Counted from the first letter of the stretch, positions 42,052 to 51,261 are shown. The stretch is DNA of 64,000 bases from Fibrobacter sp. (GCA_017475045.1 JAFVGH010000076.1:1-64000); one strand, 5' to 3'. The notes: generated by a model from the letters alone, not told the origin. A program made the numbers and translations.

Positions 42052-42985
42052 CACCGCCTAAAAAATACTTGGGCCAAATCCGCCCCGGTTCAAACCTGCA
42101 GAGGGCCAAAACCTCTCCGTTTTCTCGGGCCACAAAAACATAGCCCTCGGGCCCTACACCTTCCACATTGTCTTTCCAGGGAAGCCAATTGCCTCTCCTA
42201 ATCACCGCCAAGCCGTCTTCTGCAACGCGCAACACAGGATAATCTAGAACTTTATCTACAGGCACCAGATTTTCAGCCGTAAGGTTCTCGCCCTTGACCG
42301 CTCTTTCCAAAGTGATGTTCCCGATGCGGTGACGGCGTATCTGCGAAACGCAGCCGTAGGTTCCAAGGGCACGGGCCAAGTCACGTCCAAGAGACCTGAT
42401 ATAGGTTCCCTTGGAACAGACACATTCCAGGTCAAAGGTGGCAAAGCACTTTCCCGAGCAGCCCTCGGTAACACCATCCTCCCCCACAATTTTCAGGGAT
42501 TCAATGTGAATACGGCGGGGCTTCATCTCGAAATCCTTGCCCCGTTCCGCCCAGTCGCTGGCACGGCGCCCGTCAATCTTTACGGCACAGTAACGCGGAG
42601 GAATCTGGTCGATATCGCCGATAAAATTAGGAAGGATGTCACGTAACGCCGCAGAGACACTCTGGTCAGAGATTGCTTCGTCGCCTTCGCTCCTCGCAAT
42701 GACACCCTTATCGTCTTGGACGACCACGTCGCCGTCCCATTCCAGGGTGTCGGTCTCGTAGCCCAGATGCAGGCGGAAGGTGTAGCACTTGTCCTTGGCT
42801 TCCACAAAGGGCAGCAAACGCGTAGCGCGCCCGATAGCGGCCACGATCAAGCCAGAAGCCCGCAGGTCCAAAGTTCCCGCATGGCCCACACGCTTTGTAG
42901 AAAAGACCCTTTTCAGCGGGAAAAGGGCCTTGAAAGAAGTATCACCGGGATTCTTGTCCAGCAGGACAAATCCAGAAGGAGTCAA
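42044..42985 (-). CDS. truB: tRNA pseudouridine-55 synthase, with repeat-derived insertion
   Basis: 313 residues from a TTG start. The catalytic segment GHAGTLDLRASGLI contains the essential Asp, and the thumb and PUA-like C-terminal parts are present. Between DGDVVVQDD and VSAALRDILPNF, where other TruB proteins have a short loop, about 16 residues (GVIARSEGDEAISDQS) are encoded by a repeat of the GTCATTGCGAG...GAAGCAATCT type at about 42662-42712. The reading frame stays open, so the enzyme should work with a longer loop. A G-rich ribosome site lies within the end of rbfA. Confidence 0.93.
   Translation of the reverse strand: MTPSGFVLLDKNPGDTSFKALFPLKRVFSTKRVGHAGTLDLRASGLIVAAIGRATRLLPFVEAKDKCYTFRLHLGYETDTLEWDGDVVVQDDKGVIARSEGDEAISDQSVSAALRDILPNFIGDIDQIPPRYCAVKIDGRRASDWAERGKDFEMKPRRIHIESLKIVGEDGVTEGCSGKCFATFDLECVCSKGTYIRSLGRDLARALGTYGCVSQIRRHRIGNITLERAVKGENLTAENLVPVDKVLDYPVLRVAEDGLAVIRRGNWLPWKDNVEGVGPEGYVFVARENGEVLALCRFEPGRIWPKYFLGGDD
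42662..42712 (-). repeat. Dispersed repeat element inside truB coding sequence
   Basis: On the reverse strand the sequence has GTCATTGCGAGGAGCGAAGG followed by CGACGAAGCAATCTC, a widespread intergenic repeat form. Here it is in frame within truB. A related element lies between genes at 22030-22066. Confidence 0.75.
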
Positions 42986-42986
42986 G

Positions 42987-43340
42987 CTAGAGTTCCCCCT
43001 TCTGTTTCAGCTCAGTGAGAATTTCTTCGATACGCATGGCGTGTTCCAGGTTCTCGTCCAGGACAAAGTTCAGCTCCGGAATCTTCCGGATCTTGAGGGC
43101 CTTGCCCAGAACGCCACGGATAAACCCGGCGGAATTGTTCAGCCCCACCAGGGTGTCACGCTTTTCCTTGTCGGAGCCCATCACGGACACGAGAATCTTC
43201 GCATAGCTCAAATCCTCGGTGATGTTCACCCGGGTAATGCTGGCGAGACTGCTCACGCGAGGATCCTTCAGCCCCTTCTGCAGGAGCTTCCCGATTTCCT
43301 CGCGGAACTGTTCGTCTAATCTGTCGGTTCTACGACTCAT
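42987..43340 (-). CDS. rbfA: Ribosome-binding factor A
   Basis: 117 residues, standard length. The start RRTDRLDEQFREEIGKLL and the KH-like core (DPRVSSLASITRVNITEDLSYAKILVSV ... LKIRKIPELNFVLDENLEHAMRIEEIL) are typical. It helps mature the 30S subunit in the cold. The ATG overlaps the infB stop (TAATG). Confidence 0.96.
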   Translation of the reverse strand: MSRRTDRLDEQFREEIGKLLQKGLKDPRVSSLASITRVNITEDLSYAKILVSVMGSDKEKRDTLVGLNNSAGFIRGVLGKALKIRKIPELNFVLDENLEHAMRIEEILTELKQKGEL

Positions 43341-46339
43341 TAGGCGTCCTTCTCCTCGGCAGCCTTCTTAGCCTTCTCTTCGGCTTCTTCGCGGGCCACG
43401 TCCTTCAGGGTACGGGCAACGGTGACTTCCTTGAAGAAGATCAGGCTATCGCCTTCCTTGATATCGTCGTAACCCTTGAGGCCGATACCGCATTCGAATC
43501 CGCGGACAACCGTCTTCACGTCGTCCTTCATGCGCTTGAGGGACTGGACCACAGTGGTTCCCAGTTCCACGCCATTGCGGTACACGCGGACATGGCTCGT
43601 GCGGTCCACTTCACCGTCGGTAACCATACAGCCGGCGATAAGGCCTACCTTCGGAATCTTGAACACCTGGCGGATTTCGGCTTCGCCCACAAGTTCTTCC
43701 TTGAGGGTGGGCTTCAACAAGCCTTCCACGGCGTTCTTGATGTCTTCGATACAGTCATAAATCACGCGGTAGTTGCGGATTTCGATGCCTTCCTTCTGGG
43801 CCATTTCGCGCACAGAGAGCGAGGGCATCAAGTGGAAGGAGATAATGATAGCCTGGGCAGTTGTAGCAAACAGGATATCGGAATCCGTAATGGCGCCCAC
43901 ACCCTTGCGGATGATGTTCACCTTCACTTCCCTGTTGGAAAGCTTTTCCAGAGAAGAGGCCAGAGCTTCGGCAGAACCACCCACGTCGGCCTTGACGATA
44001 AGGTTCAGCTCGGAAAGCTTGCCTTCCTTCTGTTCGTTGAACTTGGATTCCAGAGAAATAGTGCTACGGGCGCGGAGGTCGCGTTCACGGGCGGCCATGC
44101 GGCGCTTGCTTGCAATTTCACGTGCGGTCTTTTCGTCGTCCACCACAATCAGGTCGTCACCGGCCTGGGGCGTACCGTCAAAACCGAGCACCTGGCAGGG
44201 AGCAGAAGGAGGAGCTACCTTCATCTGTTCGCCGCGCTCGTTGAACATGGCGCGAACCTTACCGGCGTAGATACCGCAGACAAACGGATCACCCACATGG
44301 AGGGTACCGTTCTGCACAAGGATCGTAGCCATGGAGCCCTTACCCACGTCAAGCTTGGATTCCACCACGGCACCCTTGGCATGAGCATCGGGGTTGGCCT
44401 TCAGTTCCAGAACTTCGGCTTCGAGAGCAAGTGTTTCCAGGAGCTGGTCCATGCCCTGGCCCGTACGGGCGGATACTTCGATACAGCTGGTCTGACCACC
44501 CCACTGTTCCACTTCCACGCCGCGTTCAGCCAGCTGTGCGCGAATCTTGTCGGGGTTGGCCGTAGGCAGGTCAATCTTGGTAATCGCAACCACCATAGGC
44601 ACGTTTTCGCGCTTGGCAAGTTCGATAGATTCAACAGTCTGGGGCATCACCATGGAATCGGCGGCAACCACCAGCACAATCACGTCGGTCACCTGAGAAC
44701 CGCGGGCACGCATGGCACTGAAGGCCTCGTGACCCGGAGTATCCAGGAAGGTCACCTTACCCTGCTTAGTCGTCACCTCGTAGGCACCGATATGCTGGGT
44801 AATGCCGCCGGATTCACCGGACACCACGTGAGTCTTGCGGATCCAGTCCAGCAAGGAGGTTTTACCATGGTCCACATGGCCCATCACCGTCACCACCGGG
44901 TGGCGGGGCTGCAGGTTCTCTTCGGATTCTTCTTCCACGCCGAGAACCGCCTCTTCGTATTCTTCCATCAACTGGGCTTCGTAGCCGAACTCGTCGGCCA
45001 GAATCTGGATGGTCTCGAAATCCAGGCGGGCGTTGATGGTCACCATCATGCCCATTTCCATGCACTTCGCAATGACGCGGGCAGGCATCTGGTCCATAAG
45101 ACCGGCCAGTTCGCCCACCGTAATAAAGTCAGAGGTCTTGAGAATCTTCTTCTCTTCACCGGAATCGTTGTCGTTGTGTTCCTTGCGGTAAACCTTCTTG
45201 ACAGGCTTCTTGGAAAGGTCGGCCATCACGCGGGAAACGTTCTGGCGAACCATTTCCTGTTGCTGTTCCTTCTGCTGTTCCTGTCTGTCGCGGCTGTTGC
45301 CACGGCGGTTCTTGTCGTTACCATGGCGTCCGTTCTGGCCCTTGGCGTTTCCGCCCTTGCCTCCTTGCGGAGCGCCACCGAGACCCATGCCGCCATTGCT
45401 TGCATTGAAGGCGTCTTGCATGGAGCCACCGGAGAATCCGCTGGAACGTCCACCACCAAATCCACCACGGCCACCATTCTGACCGTTGCGGAAGTTTCCG
45501 TTACGATTGTCTTGGCCATTGCCGGCATTACGGGGACCGAATGTTCCCGTGTAGCCCTGGGCATTACCCTGACCGCGGGCACCGGGGCCACCCGGACGAC
45601 GGTTACCAGGACCGCGACCGCCCTGCTGTTGCTGCTGGGACTTGGCGATACGGGCAAGGATTGCAGCATCGGGTTTGAACACCTGGGCCTTCATGGGAGG
45701 CTGCTTGAGTTCCGTAGAAGAAGACATCATGGTGGGAGCCGGTTCGGCAGGCTTCACGACTGCAGGTTTTGCAGCGGCCGTGGGCTTCGGGTCTGTCTTT
45801 ACAGAAGCAGGCTCGGCCTTGACTTCGGGCTTCGTTTCCACAGGGGCAGCCTTGGCCGGGGCTTCGGGCTTCGCTTCCACAGGGGCGGTAACCTCGGGAG
45901 CGGCTACAGGCTTAGGAGCATCGACAGGAGCTGCAACCTCAGGCGCCTTCGGAGTTTCGACAGCCTTGGGAGCTTCAACGGCCTTGGGCTTCGTCGCCGC
46001 GGGCTTGTCAGCGGCAGCCTTGGGCTTTGCCGTTGCCTTGATGCGGCGGATCGTCACACCGTTCTTGACCGTCACCGTTTCCGTGGCGGACTTCTTCTTA
46101 GGAGCGCTCTCCTGGGAATCCGAGGCAGAGGCGTTCTTCAAGTTCTTACTCCTTGAGTCCTGCTTCTGCTTTTCGACGGCAGCGGCTTCTTCGATTTTTT
46201 CGTAATCCGAGGCAGCAACCTTGGACACCTGGGTACGGACGGTAACACCTGCATCTCTCAGCAGTTTCATGACCACGTCCACTTTCAGTCCGTGTTCACT
46301 TGCCCAATCCGACGGTTTGATCTGTTCTTCCATACTCAT
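43340..46339 (-). CDS. infB: Translation initiation factor IF-2
   Basis: 999 residues. A short N-terminal IF2N-like domain (KPSDWASEHGLKVDVVMKLL) is followed by an Ala/Pro/Lys/Val-rich repeat region and a Gly/Asn/Arg-rich stretch up to about residue 375, a second IF2N domain, then the GTPase: G1 GHVDHGKT, G2 GGITQHIGAY, G3 DTPGHEAF. The G4 motif reads TKID, not NKID. Domains II, III and the fMet-tRNA-binding C domain (GLIAGCMVTDG..., GFECGIGLKGYDDIKEGD) are complete. It places initiator tRNA on the 30S subunit. Confidence 0.97.
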   Translation of the reverse strand: MSMEEQIKPSDWASEHGLKVDVVMKLLRDAGVTVRTQVSKVAASDYEKIEEAAAVEKQKQDSRSKNLKNASASDSQESAPKKKSATETVTVKNGVTIRRIKATAKPKAAADKPAATKPKAVEAPKAVETPKAPEVAAPVDAPKPVAAPEVTAPVEAKPEAPAKAAPVETKPEVKAEPASVKTDPKPTAAAKPAVVKPAEPAPTMMSSSTELKQPPMKAQVFKPDAAILARIAKSQQQQQGGRGPGNRRPGGPGARGQGNAQGYTGTFGPRNAGNGQDNRNGNFRNGQNGGRGGFGGGRSSGFSGGSMQDAFNASNGGMGLGGAPQGGKGGNAKGQNGRHGNDKNRRGNSRDRQEQQKEQQQEMVRQNVSRVMADLSKKPVKKVYRKEHNDNDSGEEKKILKTSDFITVGELAGLMDQMPARVIAKCMEMGMMVTINARLDFETIQILADEFGYEAQLMEEYEEAVLGVEEESEENLQPRHPVVTVMGHVDHGKTSLLDWIRKTHVVSGESGGITQHIGAYEVTTKQGKVTFLDTPGHEAFSAMRARGSQVTDVIVLVVAADSMVMPQTVESIELAKRENVPMVVAITKIDLPTANPDKIRAQLAERGVEVEQWGGQTSCIEVSARTGQGMDQLLETLALEAEVLELKANPDAHAKGAVVESKLDVGKGSMATILVQNGTLHVGDPFVCGIYAGKVRAMFNERGEQMKVAPPSAPCQVLGFDGTPQAGDDLIVVDDEKTAREIASKRRMAARERDLRARSTISLESKFNEQKEGKLSELNLIVKADVGGSAEALASSLEKLSNREVKVNIIRKGVGAITDSDILFATTAQAIIISFHLMPSLSVREMAQKEGIEIRNYRVIYDCIEDIKNAVEGLLKPTLKEELVGEAEIRQVFKIPKVGLIAGCMVTDGEVDRTSHVRVYRNGVELGTTVVQSLKRMKDDVKTVVRGFECGIGLKGYDDIKEGDSLIFFKEVTVARTLKDVAREEAEEKAKKAAEEKDA

Positions 46340-46390
46340 TAAAAGCCTATCTAATCCTTTTTAAAAATCCCCTGTCTCGAAGTCTATTCC

Positions 46391-47626
46391 CTATGCTTCT
46401 TCTCCAGAAGTTTCCTGGGCTTCTTCGTTGGAATTTTCTTCGGAATTTACGTTTGCAAAGAGGCTCTCTGCACGGTGTGCGTTGCGACGGAGTTCCTGCT
46501 CGCGGGGAGTCATGACTTCGGTCTTCTCGGCCTCGTCCTTCTCGGACCATTCCTTTTCGCCAAACACATCCAGGTCGCGACCCACCAGCGTTGCAGCCAG
46601 TTTCACATTCTGGCCGTTCTTGCCGATAGCCTGAGCCAGGTTCTCGTCGTTGATGACCACCACCACACGCTGAGTGCCCGGAACTTCTGTGAGCTTCACG
46701 ATGTTTGCCGGAGCCAGGGCGCGAGTGATAAACACATCCAGATCCGCATTCCAATGAACGATATCAATACGTTCGTTGCCCAGTTCGCGAACAATGGTCT
46801 GCACGCGGGCACCCTTCATACCCACGCAGGCGCCAACGGGGTCAATCTTTTCGTCACGAGAATAAACGGCAATCTTTGCACGGTAGCCGGGTTCACGGGC
46901 AACGCCCTTGATTTCCACGGAACCTTCGTAAATTTCGGGAACTTCCTGACGGAACAGTTCCTTGAGGAAGTCACCGCTAGCGCGGGACAGCACCACCTGG
47001 GCGCCGTTCTTGGAAGATTCTTCCACGCGGGCAATCACGGCCTTCACCGACTGACCCTGAACCAGGCGTTCGTGGCTGATCTGTTCACGAGGCGGAATCA
47101 CGGCTTCGGTCTGCTTGCCGAGGCTTACGATCACGTTACGGCCTTCCAAGCGCAGCACTTCGCCGCTGATCATGGTGCCGATACGGCCCTTGTAAGTGTC
47201 GAGGATCTTCTGACGTTCTGCGTCACGGATCTGCTGGGTCAAAAGCTGCTTTGCAGTCTGGATGGCCTGGCGACCGAACGTGGTGGTCGGGACTTCCATT
47301 TCCAGCAGGTCACCGGGCTGGGCATCTTCGTCAAATTCCTGAGCCTCGGGGACCAGCATGTATTCCTCGTCCATCTTTTCCACTTCTTCGGCAGTCATGC
47401 TGGGGTCATAGTCCGGATAGTCGTCCACCACCTTGGCGCGAAGGTACACATGGACTTCGTTCTCGTCGATTTCCACATCGATCTTCTTGTCTACGTGGAG
47501 ATACTTCTTGGCGGCAGAGACCAGAGCCTGCTTCAGGGCGTTCAGCACCACGGAATCTTCCATGTTCTTGGCGTCTACAACGGCCTTCAGGGCTTCCAGC
47601 AAATTGACTTTCGGTTCATTTTTCAT
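46391..47626 (-). CDS. nusA: Transcription termination/antitermination factor NusA
   Basis: 411 residues: NusA N-terminal domain (KVNLLEALKAVVDAKNM), S1 domain (GEVLRLEGRNVIVSLGKQTEAVIPPREQ), KH1 (DPVGACVGMKGARVQTIVREL) and KH2 (LAQAIGKNGQNVKLAATL). An insertion in the N-terminal domain (YPDYDPSMTAEEVEKMDEEY) matches longer forms. The C-terminal acidic tail of about 60 residues replaces the AR repeats of E. coli. It binds RNA polymerase and affects pausing. Confidence 0.96.
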   Translation of the reverse strand: MKNEPKVNLLEALKAVVDAKNMEDSVVLNALKQALVSAAKKYLHVDKKIDVEIDENEVHVYLRAKVVDDYPDYDPSMTAEEVEKMDEEYMLVPEAQEFDEDAQPGDLLEMEVPTTTFGRQAIQTAKQLLTQQIRDAERQKILDTYKGRIGTMISGEVLRLEGRNVIVSLGKQTEAVIPPREQISHERLVQGQSVKAVIARVEESSKNGAQVVLSRASGDFLKELFRQEVPEIYEGSVEIKGVAREPGYRAKIAVYSRDEKIDPVGACVGMKGARVQTIVRELGNERIDIVHWNADLDVFITRALAPANIVKLTEVPGTQRVVVVINDENLAQAIGKNGQNVKLAATLVGRDLDVFGEKEWSEKDEAEKTEVMTPREQELRRNAHRAESLFANVNSEENSNEEAQETSGEEA

Positions 47627-47641
47627 GAATTGACCTTCCTA

Positions 47642-48091
47642 TTATATTTGTACATCCACCTTGGCCACCAGCACCTCGGACCTGGGAACAACCACGTTCC
47701 CGGCATTTCCCTTGAGGGCCAGTGTCAAATTATCCTCGTCCGCTTCCAAAAGCTTCCCGGTCAGGGGCTTGCCTGTACTGCGGGTCACCCTGATGGTGCG
47801 ACCCTTGTTGCGGAGCAAATCTGCGACCGACTTGAGGGGGCGGTCTAGCCCCGGCGACGACACTTCTAGCGTGTAGGCGCCTTCGATAACATCGGGGTCC
47901 AAGTCCAGAGCGTCGGACAGGTGCCTACTCACATTGGAGCAGTCATCGATGGAGACGCCCTCGGGCTTGTCTATGTACAGGCGGACCGTTCTGCGCTTGC
48001 CTGCACGGAACATGTCCATCTCTACCAAGGAAACTCCCGCAAAGTTGCAGGCCTCGGCTACAAGGGCATCCAATTTTTCCCGGTTATCCAA
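47642..48091 (-). CDS. rimP: Ribosome maturation factor RimP
   Basis: 149 residues, starting with TTG at 48091 preceded by an AAAGAGG site. Landmarks are VSLVEMDMFRAGKRRTVRLYIDKPEGVSIDDCSNVSRHL, YTLEVSSPGLDRPLK and the C-terminal Sm-like fold. First gene of the rimP-nusA-infB-rbfA-truB-ribF operon, whose promoter must lie in 48092-48306; that stretch also holds the terminator of the next gene and nothing else recognised. Confidence 0.92.
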   Translation of the reverse strand: MDNREKLDALVAEACNFAGVSLVEMDMFRAGKRRTVRLYIDKPEGVSIDDCSNVSRHLSDALDLDPDVIEGAYTLEVSSPGLDRPLKSVADLLRNKGRTIRVTRSTGKPLTGKLLEADEDNLTLALKGNAGNVVVPRSEVLVAKVDVQI

Positions 48092-48236
48092 AAATACCTC
48101 TTTATAAAAATAGCCGTTCGCTTACGGAACTTCTCCTGAACATCTCGGACCTAAATCCTCGGTTCCATGGGAAAAATTCCACGAACAGTCTAAAACCGGG
48201 TACAAATAGAGAAAAAAAATCAGATTCGGGCAACTG

Positions 48237-48272
48237 AAAGCCCCCTAAAAAGAAGGGCTTTGGGGGCCTTTT
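48237..48272 (-). terminator. Terminator-like hairpin after the FISUMP lipoprotein gene
   Basis: Two alternative stems, GCCCCC/GGGGGC and AAAGCCC/GGGCTTT, lie 35 bp beyond the stop codon at 48307. The T tail on the reverse strand is short; the forward strand has a better T run, so direction is not certain. Confidence 0.55.
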
Positions 48273-48306
48273 TCAGAAAAGGAAACCGCACCTTGGCGGG
48301 GTGCGA

Positions 48307-49398
48307 CTACTTCTTGAGGCAACGGGCAGAAAATCCCTTGCTTTTAACATAGCTGTTCACAGTTGGATAGTCCTTAGAACTCATGTCGATGCTTTGGGCA
48401 CTAGTGGAGTTGTCTGCAGTGGATGTCCAAAAGAACCCATAACTCCCTGCATTGTTAAACCTCGTCCCATCATAACTTCCGCCAGGCAACGCGGAGAATC
48501 CATAATTGTCCGTACCATTCCAGCTTTTGGTTTTGAGTTTTTTGGCCGCGGTACTTTTCCCTCCGACAATATCAAAAAGTGTTTCCCAATCCGAGGTTCT
48601 GGGCAAGCCCCAACCTGGGGGGCATGCACTGCTGGCTGCAGACCATGTATACAAGCGGCCATATTTCGTGCAGTTAGAACCACTGCTCGAATAACACCAA
48701 CTTCCGCTACTTATTTCATAATTCATGTTTTTCGTCATCCAAACTTGGGCTTTTTTGCTGTTGGCAATGCGGACAAAACCATACAACTGTTTGTCACGCG
48801 TATCACAAAAAAACTTAGAAGGGTCGTACCATACGGCATTTTCTCCGCTACCGCACGCGGTCTCGACCACATCTCCTTCACCGCAACGCTGCGTCTCCAG
48901 GTCGTAGGTCTCCGTGCCACATACGCCTTTTACAACGCCAGATTCACACACCTTGCTGCCGTCCGCAACGTACCATACGGCACTTTCCCCGCTACCGCAC
49001 GCGGTCTCGACAACATTTCCGTCACCGCAACGCTGAGTCTCCAGGTCGTAGGTCTCCGTGCCACATACGCCCGTGGCATCAACAGATTCGTCCTTGTCGC
49101 CGTTTACATCCGTTCCCTCGCCGTCTTTCGAACCGGCATCCTTGTCGCCATTTACACCCGTTCCCTCGCCGTCTTTCGCGCCGGCATCCTTGCCGCCATC
49201 TTCACCCGTTCCCTCGCCGTCTTTCGCGCCGGCATCCTTGTCGCCGTTCTCGGCAACACTTTTATCATTTTCCATTGACTCGGCACTTTCGTCCTCCGGG
49301 CGACCGGTGTTGCTGGAGGAATCGTCGCTGCAGGCTAGAAACACAAGAACAAGCGACACGAATAAAATCGACCATGACAGTTTGACAATTTTATCCAT
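48307..49398 (-). CDS. Lipoprotein with Fibrobacter major paralogous (FISUMP) domain
   Basis: 363 residues from the ATG at 49398, selected for its AGGAGG site and lipoprotein signal (lipid Cys23 in VFLACSDDSSS). A repeated 15-residue unit (NGDKDAGAKDGEGTG and variants) follows at about 50-100, then two copies of a roughly 46-residue Cys-rich unit (VCGTETYDLETQRCG ... ACGSGE.AVWY). The C-terminal 170 residues (VWMTKNMNYE, GRLYTWSAASSACPPGWGLP, WTSTADNST, KGFSARCLKK) match the domain family TIGR02145 found in many copies in Fibrobacter succinogenes. Probably on the cell surface; function unknown, with adhesion a possibility. Confidence 0.85.
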   Translation of the reverse strand: MDKIVKLSWSILFVSLVLVFLACSDDSSSNTGRPEDESAESMENDKSVAENGDKDAGAKDGEGTGEDGGKDAGAKDGEGTGVNGDKDAGSKDGEGTDVNGDKDESVDATGVCGTETYDLETQRCGDGNVVETACGSGESAVWYVADGSKVCESGVVKGVCGTETYDLETQRCGEGDVVETACGSGENAVWYDPSKFFCDTRDKQLYGFVRIANSKKAQVWMTKNMNYEISSGSWCYSSSGSNCTKYGRLYTWSAASSACPPGWGLPRTSDWETLFDIVGGKSTAAKKLKTKSWNGTDNYGFSALPGGSYDGTRFNNAGSYGFFWTSTADNSTSAQSIDMSSKDYPTVNSYVKSKGFSARCLKK

Positions 49399-49596
49399 AA
49401 CAGTCCTCCTTTTTGGGGTGGAACAAAGTAAATCCTCCCAGAACATAGAAATTTTTTCAAAAAAAGCCATGCCATTCCCAAGTTCAAGGATATTCCGAAC
49501 ATTTTTTTCAAAGGGCCTACTTTGCTACCTGCCAGGCATTCTCTTTTTTTTAGTTTAACGAACCAATCCCTAGACTTTTAGTATATTTTGGCCACT

Positions 49597-50553
49597 ATGC
49601 AGATTACAAAAGCTTCTCAACTTACTGGTGTTTTTCCCGCGTTGTTCACCCCGCTGATGGACGACGATCCCAAGTGTCTCCGCAACTCCGTCGATTACAA
49701 GAAGATGGAGAAGATGATTGACGACCTTATTGCCTCTGGCGTAACTGGCATTCTCCCCGTGGGTACCACGGGCCAGAGTGCGACGGTCACCCACAAGCAG
49801 CACCTGGACATCATCAAGTTCACGCTGGACTACGTGGACGGCCGCGTGCCGGTGATTGCCGGTGCCGGTTCCAACTGTACCCGCGAATCGGTGGAAATGA
49901 TCGAAGAAGTCCTGAAGATTGCAGAAGTTCCCGTCCTCTGCGTCACGGGCTACTACAACAACCCCTCCCAAGAAGGCATCGAAAAGCACTTCAAGACCCT
50001 GAGCTCCGAAACCGGCGCCAAGATCATCATCTACAACGTGCCCGGCCGCACCGCTAGCTACGTGCACCCCGACACCCTCATCGCCCTTTCCGAAGACAAG
50101 AACATCATCGGACTCAAGCAGGCGGTCGATTTCCGCATCGGTGAAAAATTCCACGAAGACACGAAGCGCGTCATCAACGAAACCAAGAACAACGACTTTG
50201 CCGTGCTGAGCGGTGAAGACGGATTCTTCATCGACATGCTGGAAATGGGCGGTACCGGTCTCGTGAGTGCAACGGCCAACATCCCCGAAGCAGCCAAGAT
50301 CTTTGTGGACCTGTACAAGGCTTTCCAGGCAGGCGAGTTCCAGAAGTGCGACGACCTGCAGGACGCCGCCCGCGACTACGTGGAAGCGACCTTCTGCCGC
50401 AAGAACCCGATTCCTCTGGGAACCATGTTCAACAGCCCGCTGTTCCAGCCCATGACCAGCGTCAAGGACACCGCCCGCGGAGACGAAGCTGTAGCCCGCA
50501 TCATGAAGCTTATCAACGAAAAGGCCACAAGCCTGAAGAAGTACCACGTTTAA
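49597..50553 (+). CDS. dapA: 4-hydroxy-tetrahydrodipicolinate synthase
   Basis: 318 residues from the ATG at 49597; a TTG nine bases earlier is less likely. The Schiff-base lysine is K174 (IIGLKQA), the catalytic Tyr is Y146 in IIYNVPGRTA, and GTTGQSATVTHKQH is the pyruvate-binding loop. It condenses pyruvate with aspartate semialdehyde in lysine and diaminopimelate synthesis. No ribosome site is visible; a TATATT -10-like box at 49582-49587 lies so close that the mRNA may be almost leaderless. The next gene starts 17 bp on. Related aldolases (N-acetylneuraminate lyase type) cannot be fully excluded. Confidence 0.87.
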   Translation: MQITKASQLTGVFPALFTPLMDDDPKCLRNSVDYKKMEKMIDDLIASGVTGILPVGTTGQSATVTHKQHLDIIKFTLDYVDGRVPVIAGAGSNCTRESVEMIEEVLKIAEVPVLCVTGYYNNPSQEGIEKHFKTLSSETGAKIIIYNVPGRTASYVHPDTLIALSEDKNIIGLKQAVDFRIGEKFHEDTKRVINETKNNDFAVLSGEDGFFIDMLEMGGTGLVSATANIPEAAKIFVDLYKAFQAGEFQKCDDLQDAARDYVEATFCRKNPIPLGTMFNSPLFQPMTSVKDTARGDEAVARIMKLINEKATSLKKYHV

Positions 50554-50570
50554 TTTTCCAGGAGAATCCT

Positions 50571-51245
50571 ATGGCAAAGAACAAATCCATCAGCGAAATC
50601 ATCTGCGACTACATCAAGAAGCAGAAACTCTCCCCCATTCCCGTGCAGACCCTGAACGAAGAGGCTGTCTCTACCCGCTACTTCGGTGGCGACCTCAAGG
50701 AGTTCATCGCTGCGGCAAAGACTCTCGGTGCGAAGGGAATCTTCGTGGAAGAACTTTACCTGGAAGATGACGAGTTCTACTACGACAGCGGCATGGACGA
50801 CGAAGAATACATGGCCCTGTACGGCAACGACGACTGCAACTGCGGTTGCGACTGCAAGTGCAAGGACAAGAAGGGCAAGAAGGCCAAGGATGACGATTCC
50901 GATGTGGACGGCGTCTGGTTCGAACCCGAAGACCTGGACGGTCTGGACCTGACTCTCCTGAAACCCCAGATGGCCAAGTACATCGACCGTATCGGCGAAT
51001 GCTGCGGCGCCCGCCTCACGGTTCCCGGTGTGGACCGCCTGGAAGTGGAAATCTTTGCCGACTGGTACGACAAGTTTGCCGAACTGGTGGACGAAGCCTC
51101 CGAAATCATCGAGGAAGATCCCAACGGCGCCCTGGAAGCTATCGAAGCCATGTTCAAGGCCGAAGAAGAGGCTGACAAGAGCGTAAAGAAGATCGCTGCT
51201 CATCCCCCTAAAAAGACCGCAAAGTCTAAAAGCAAAAAGAAGTAA
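50571..51245 (+). CDS. Protein of unknown function with alternating-Cys motif
   Basis: 224 residues from an ATG with a CAGGAGA site, 17 bp after dapA. Residues 1-65 may be a winged-helix-like N-terminus (SISEIICDYIKKQKLSPIPVQTLNEEA). An acidic stretch leads to CNCGCDCKC at 89-97, five cysteines in strict alternation, followed by a Lys/Asp linker. The second half (about 117-205) is a helical acidic domain with a CC pair at 144-145, and the end is Lys-rich (KKTAKSKSKKK). The motif suggests metal binding. NuoN in this window has an equivalent CECECQCKC. The 3' end of this gene with its terminator has been duplicated downstream. Confidence 0.7.
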   Translation: MAKNKSISEIICDYIKKQKLSPIPVQTLNEEAVSTRYFGGDLKEFIAAAKTLGAKGIFVEELYLEDDEFYYDSGMDDEEYMALYGNDDCNCGCDCKCKDKKGKKAKDDDSDVDGVWFEPEDLDGLDLTLLKPQMAKYIDRIGECCGARLTVPGVDRLEVEIFADWYDKFAELVDEASEIIEEDPNGALEAIEAMFKAEEEADKSVKKIAAHPPKKTAKSKSKKK

Positions 51246-51261
51246 TCTAGCATAGACTTTG

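Noticed and set aside
43592..46156. Long antisense frame (854 residues) over infB
   Set aside because: Shadow of a codon-biased gene; composition is His/Gly/Leu-rich as expected from antisense reading, with no start signals. The same holds for the long frames opposite gyrA, nuoG, nuoF, nuoL and nuoH.
49399..49596. Lysine riboswitch before dapA
   Set aside because: The promoter-like box is too close to the ATG to leave room for one, and no matching stems are seen.
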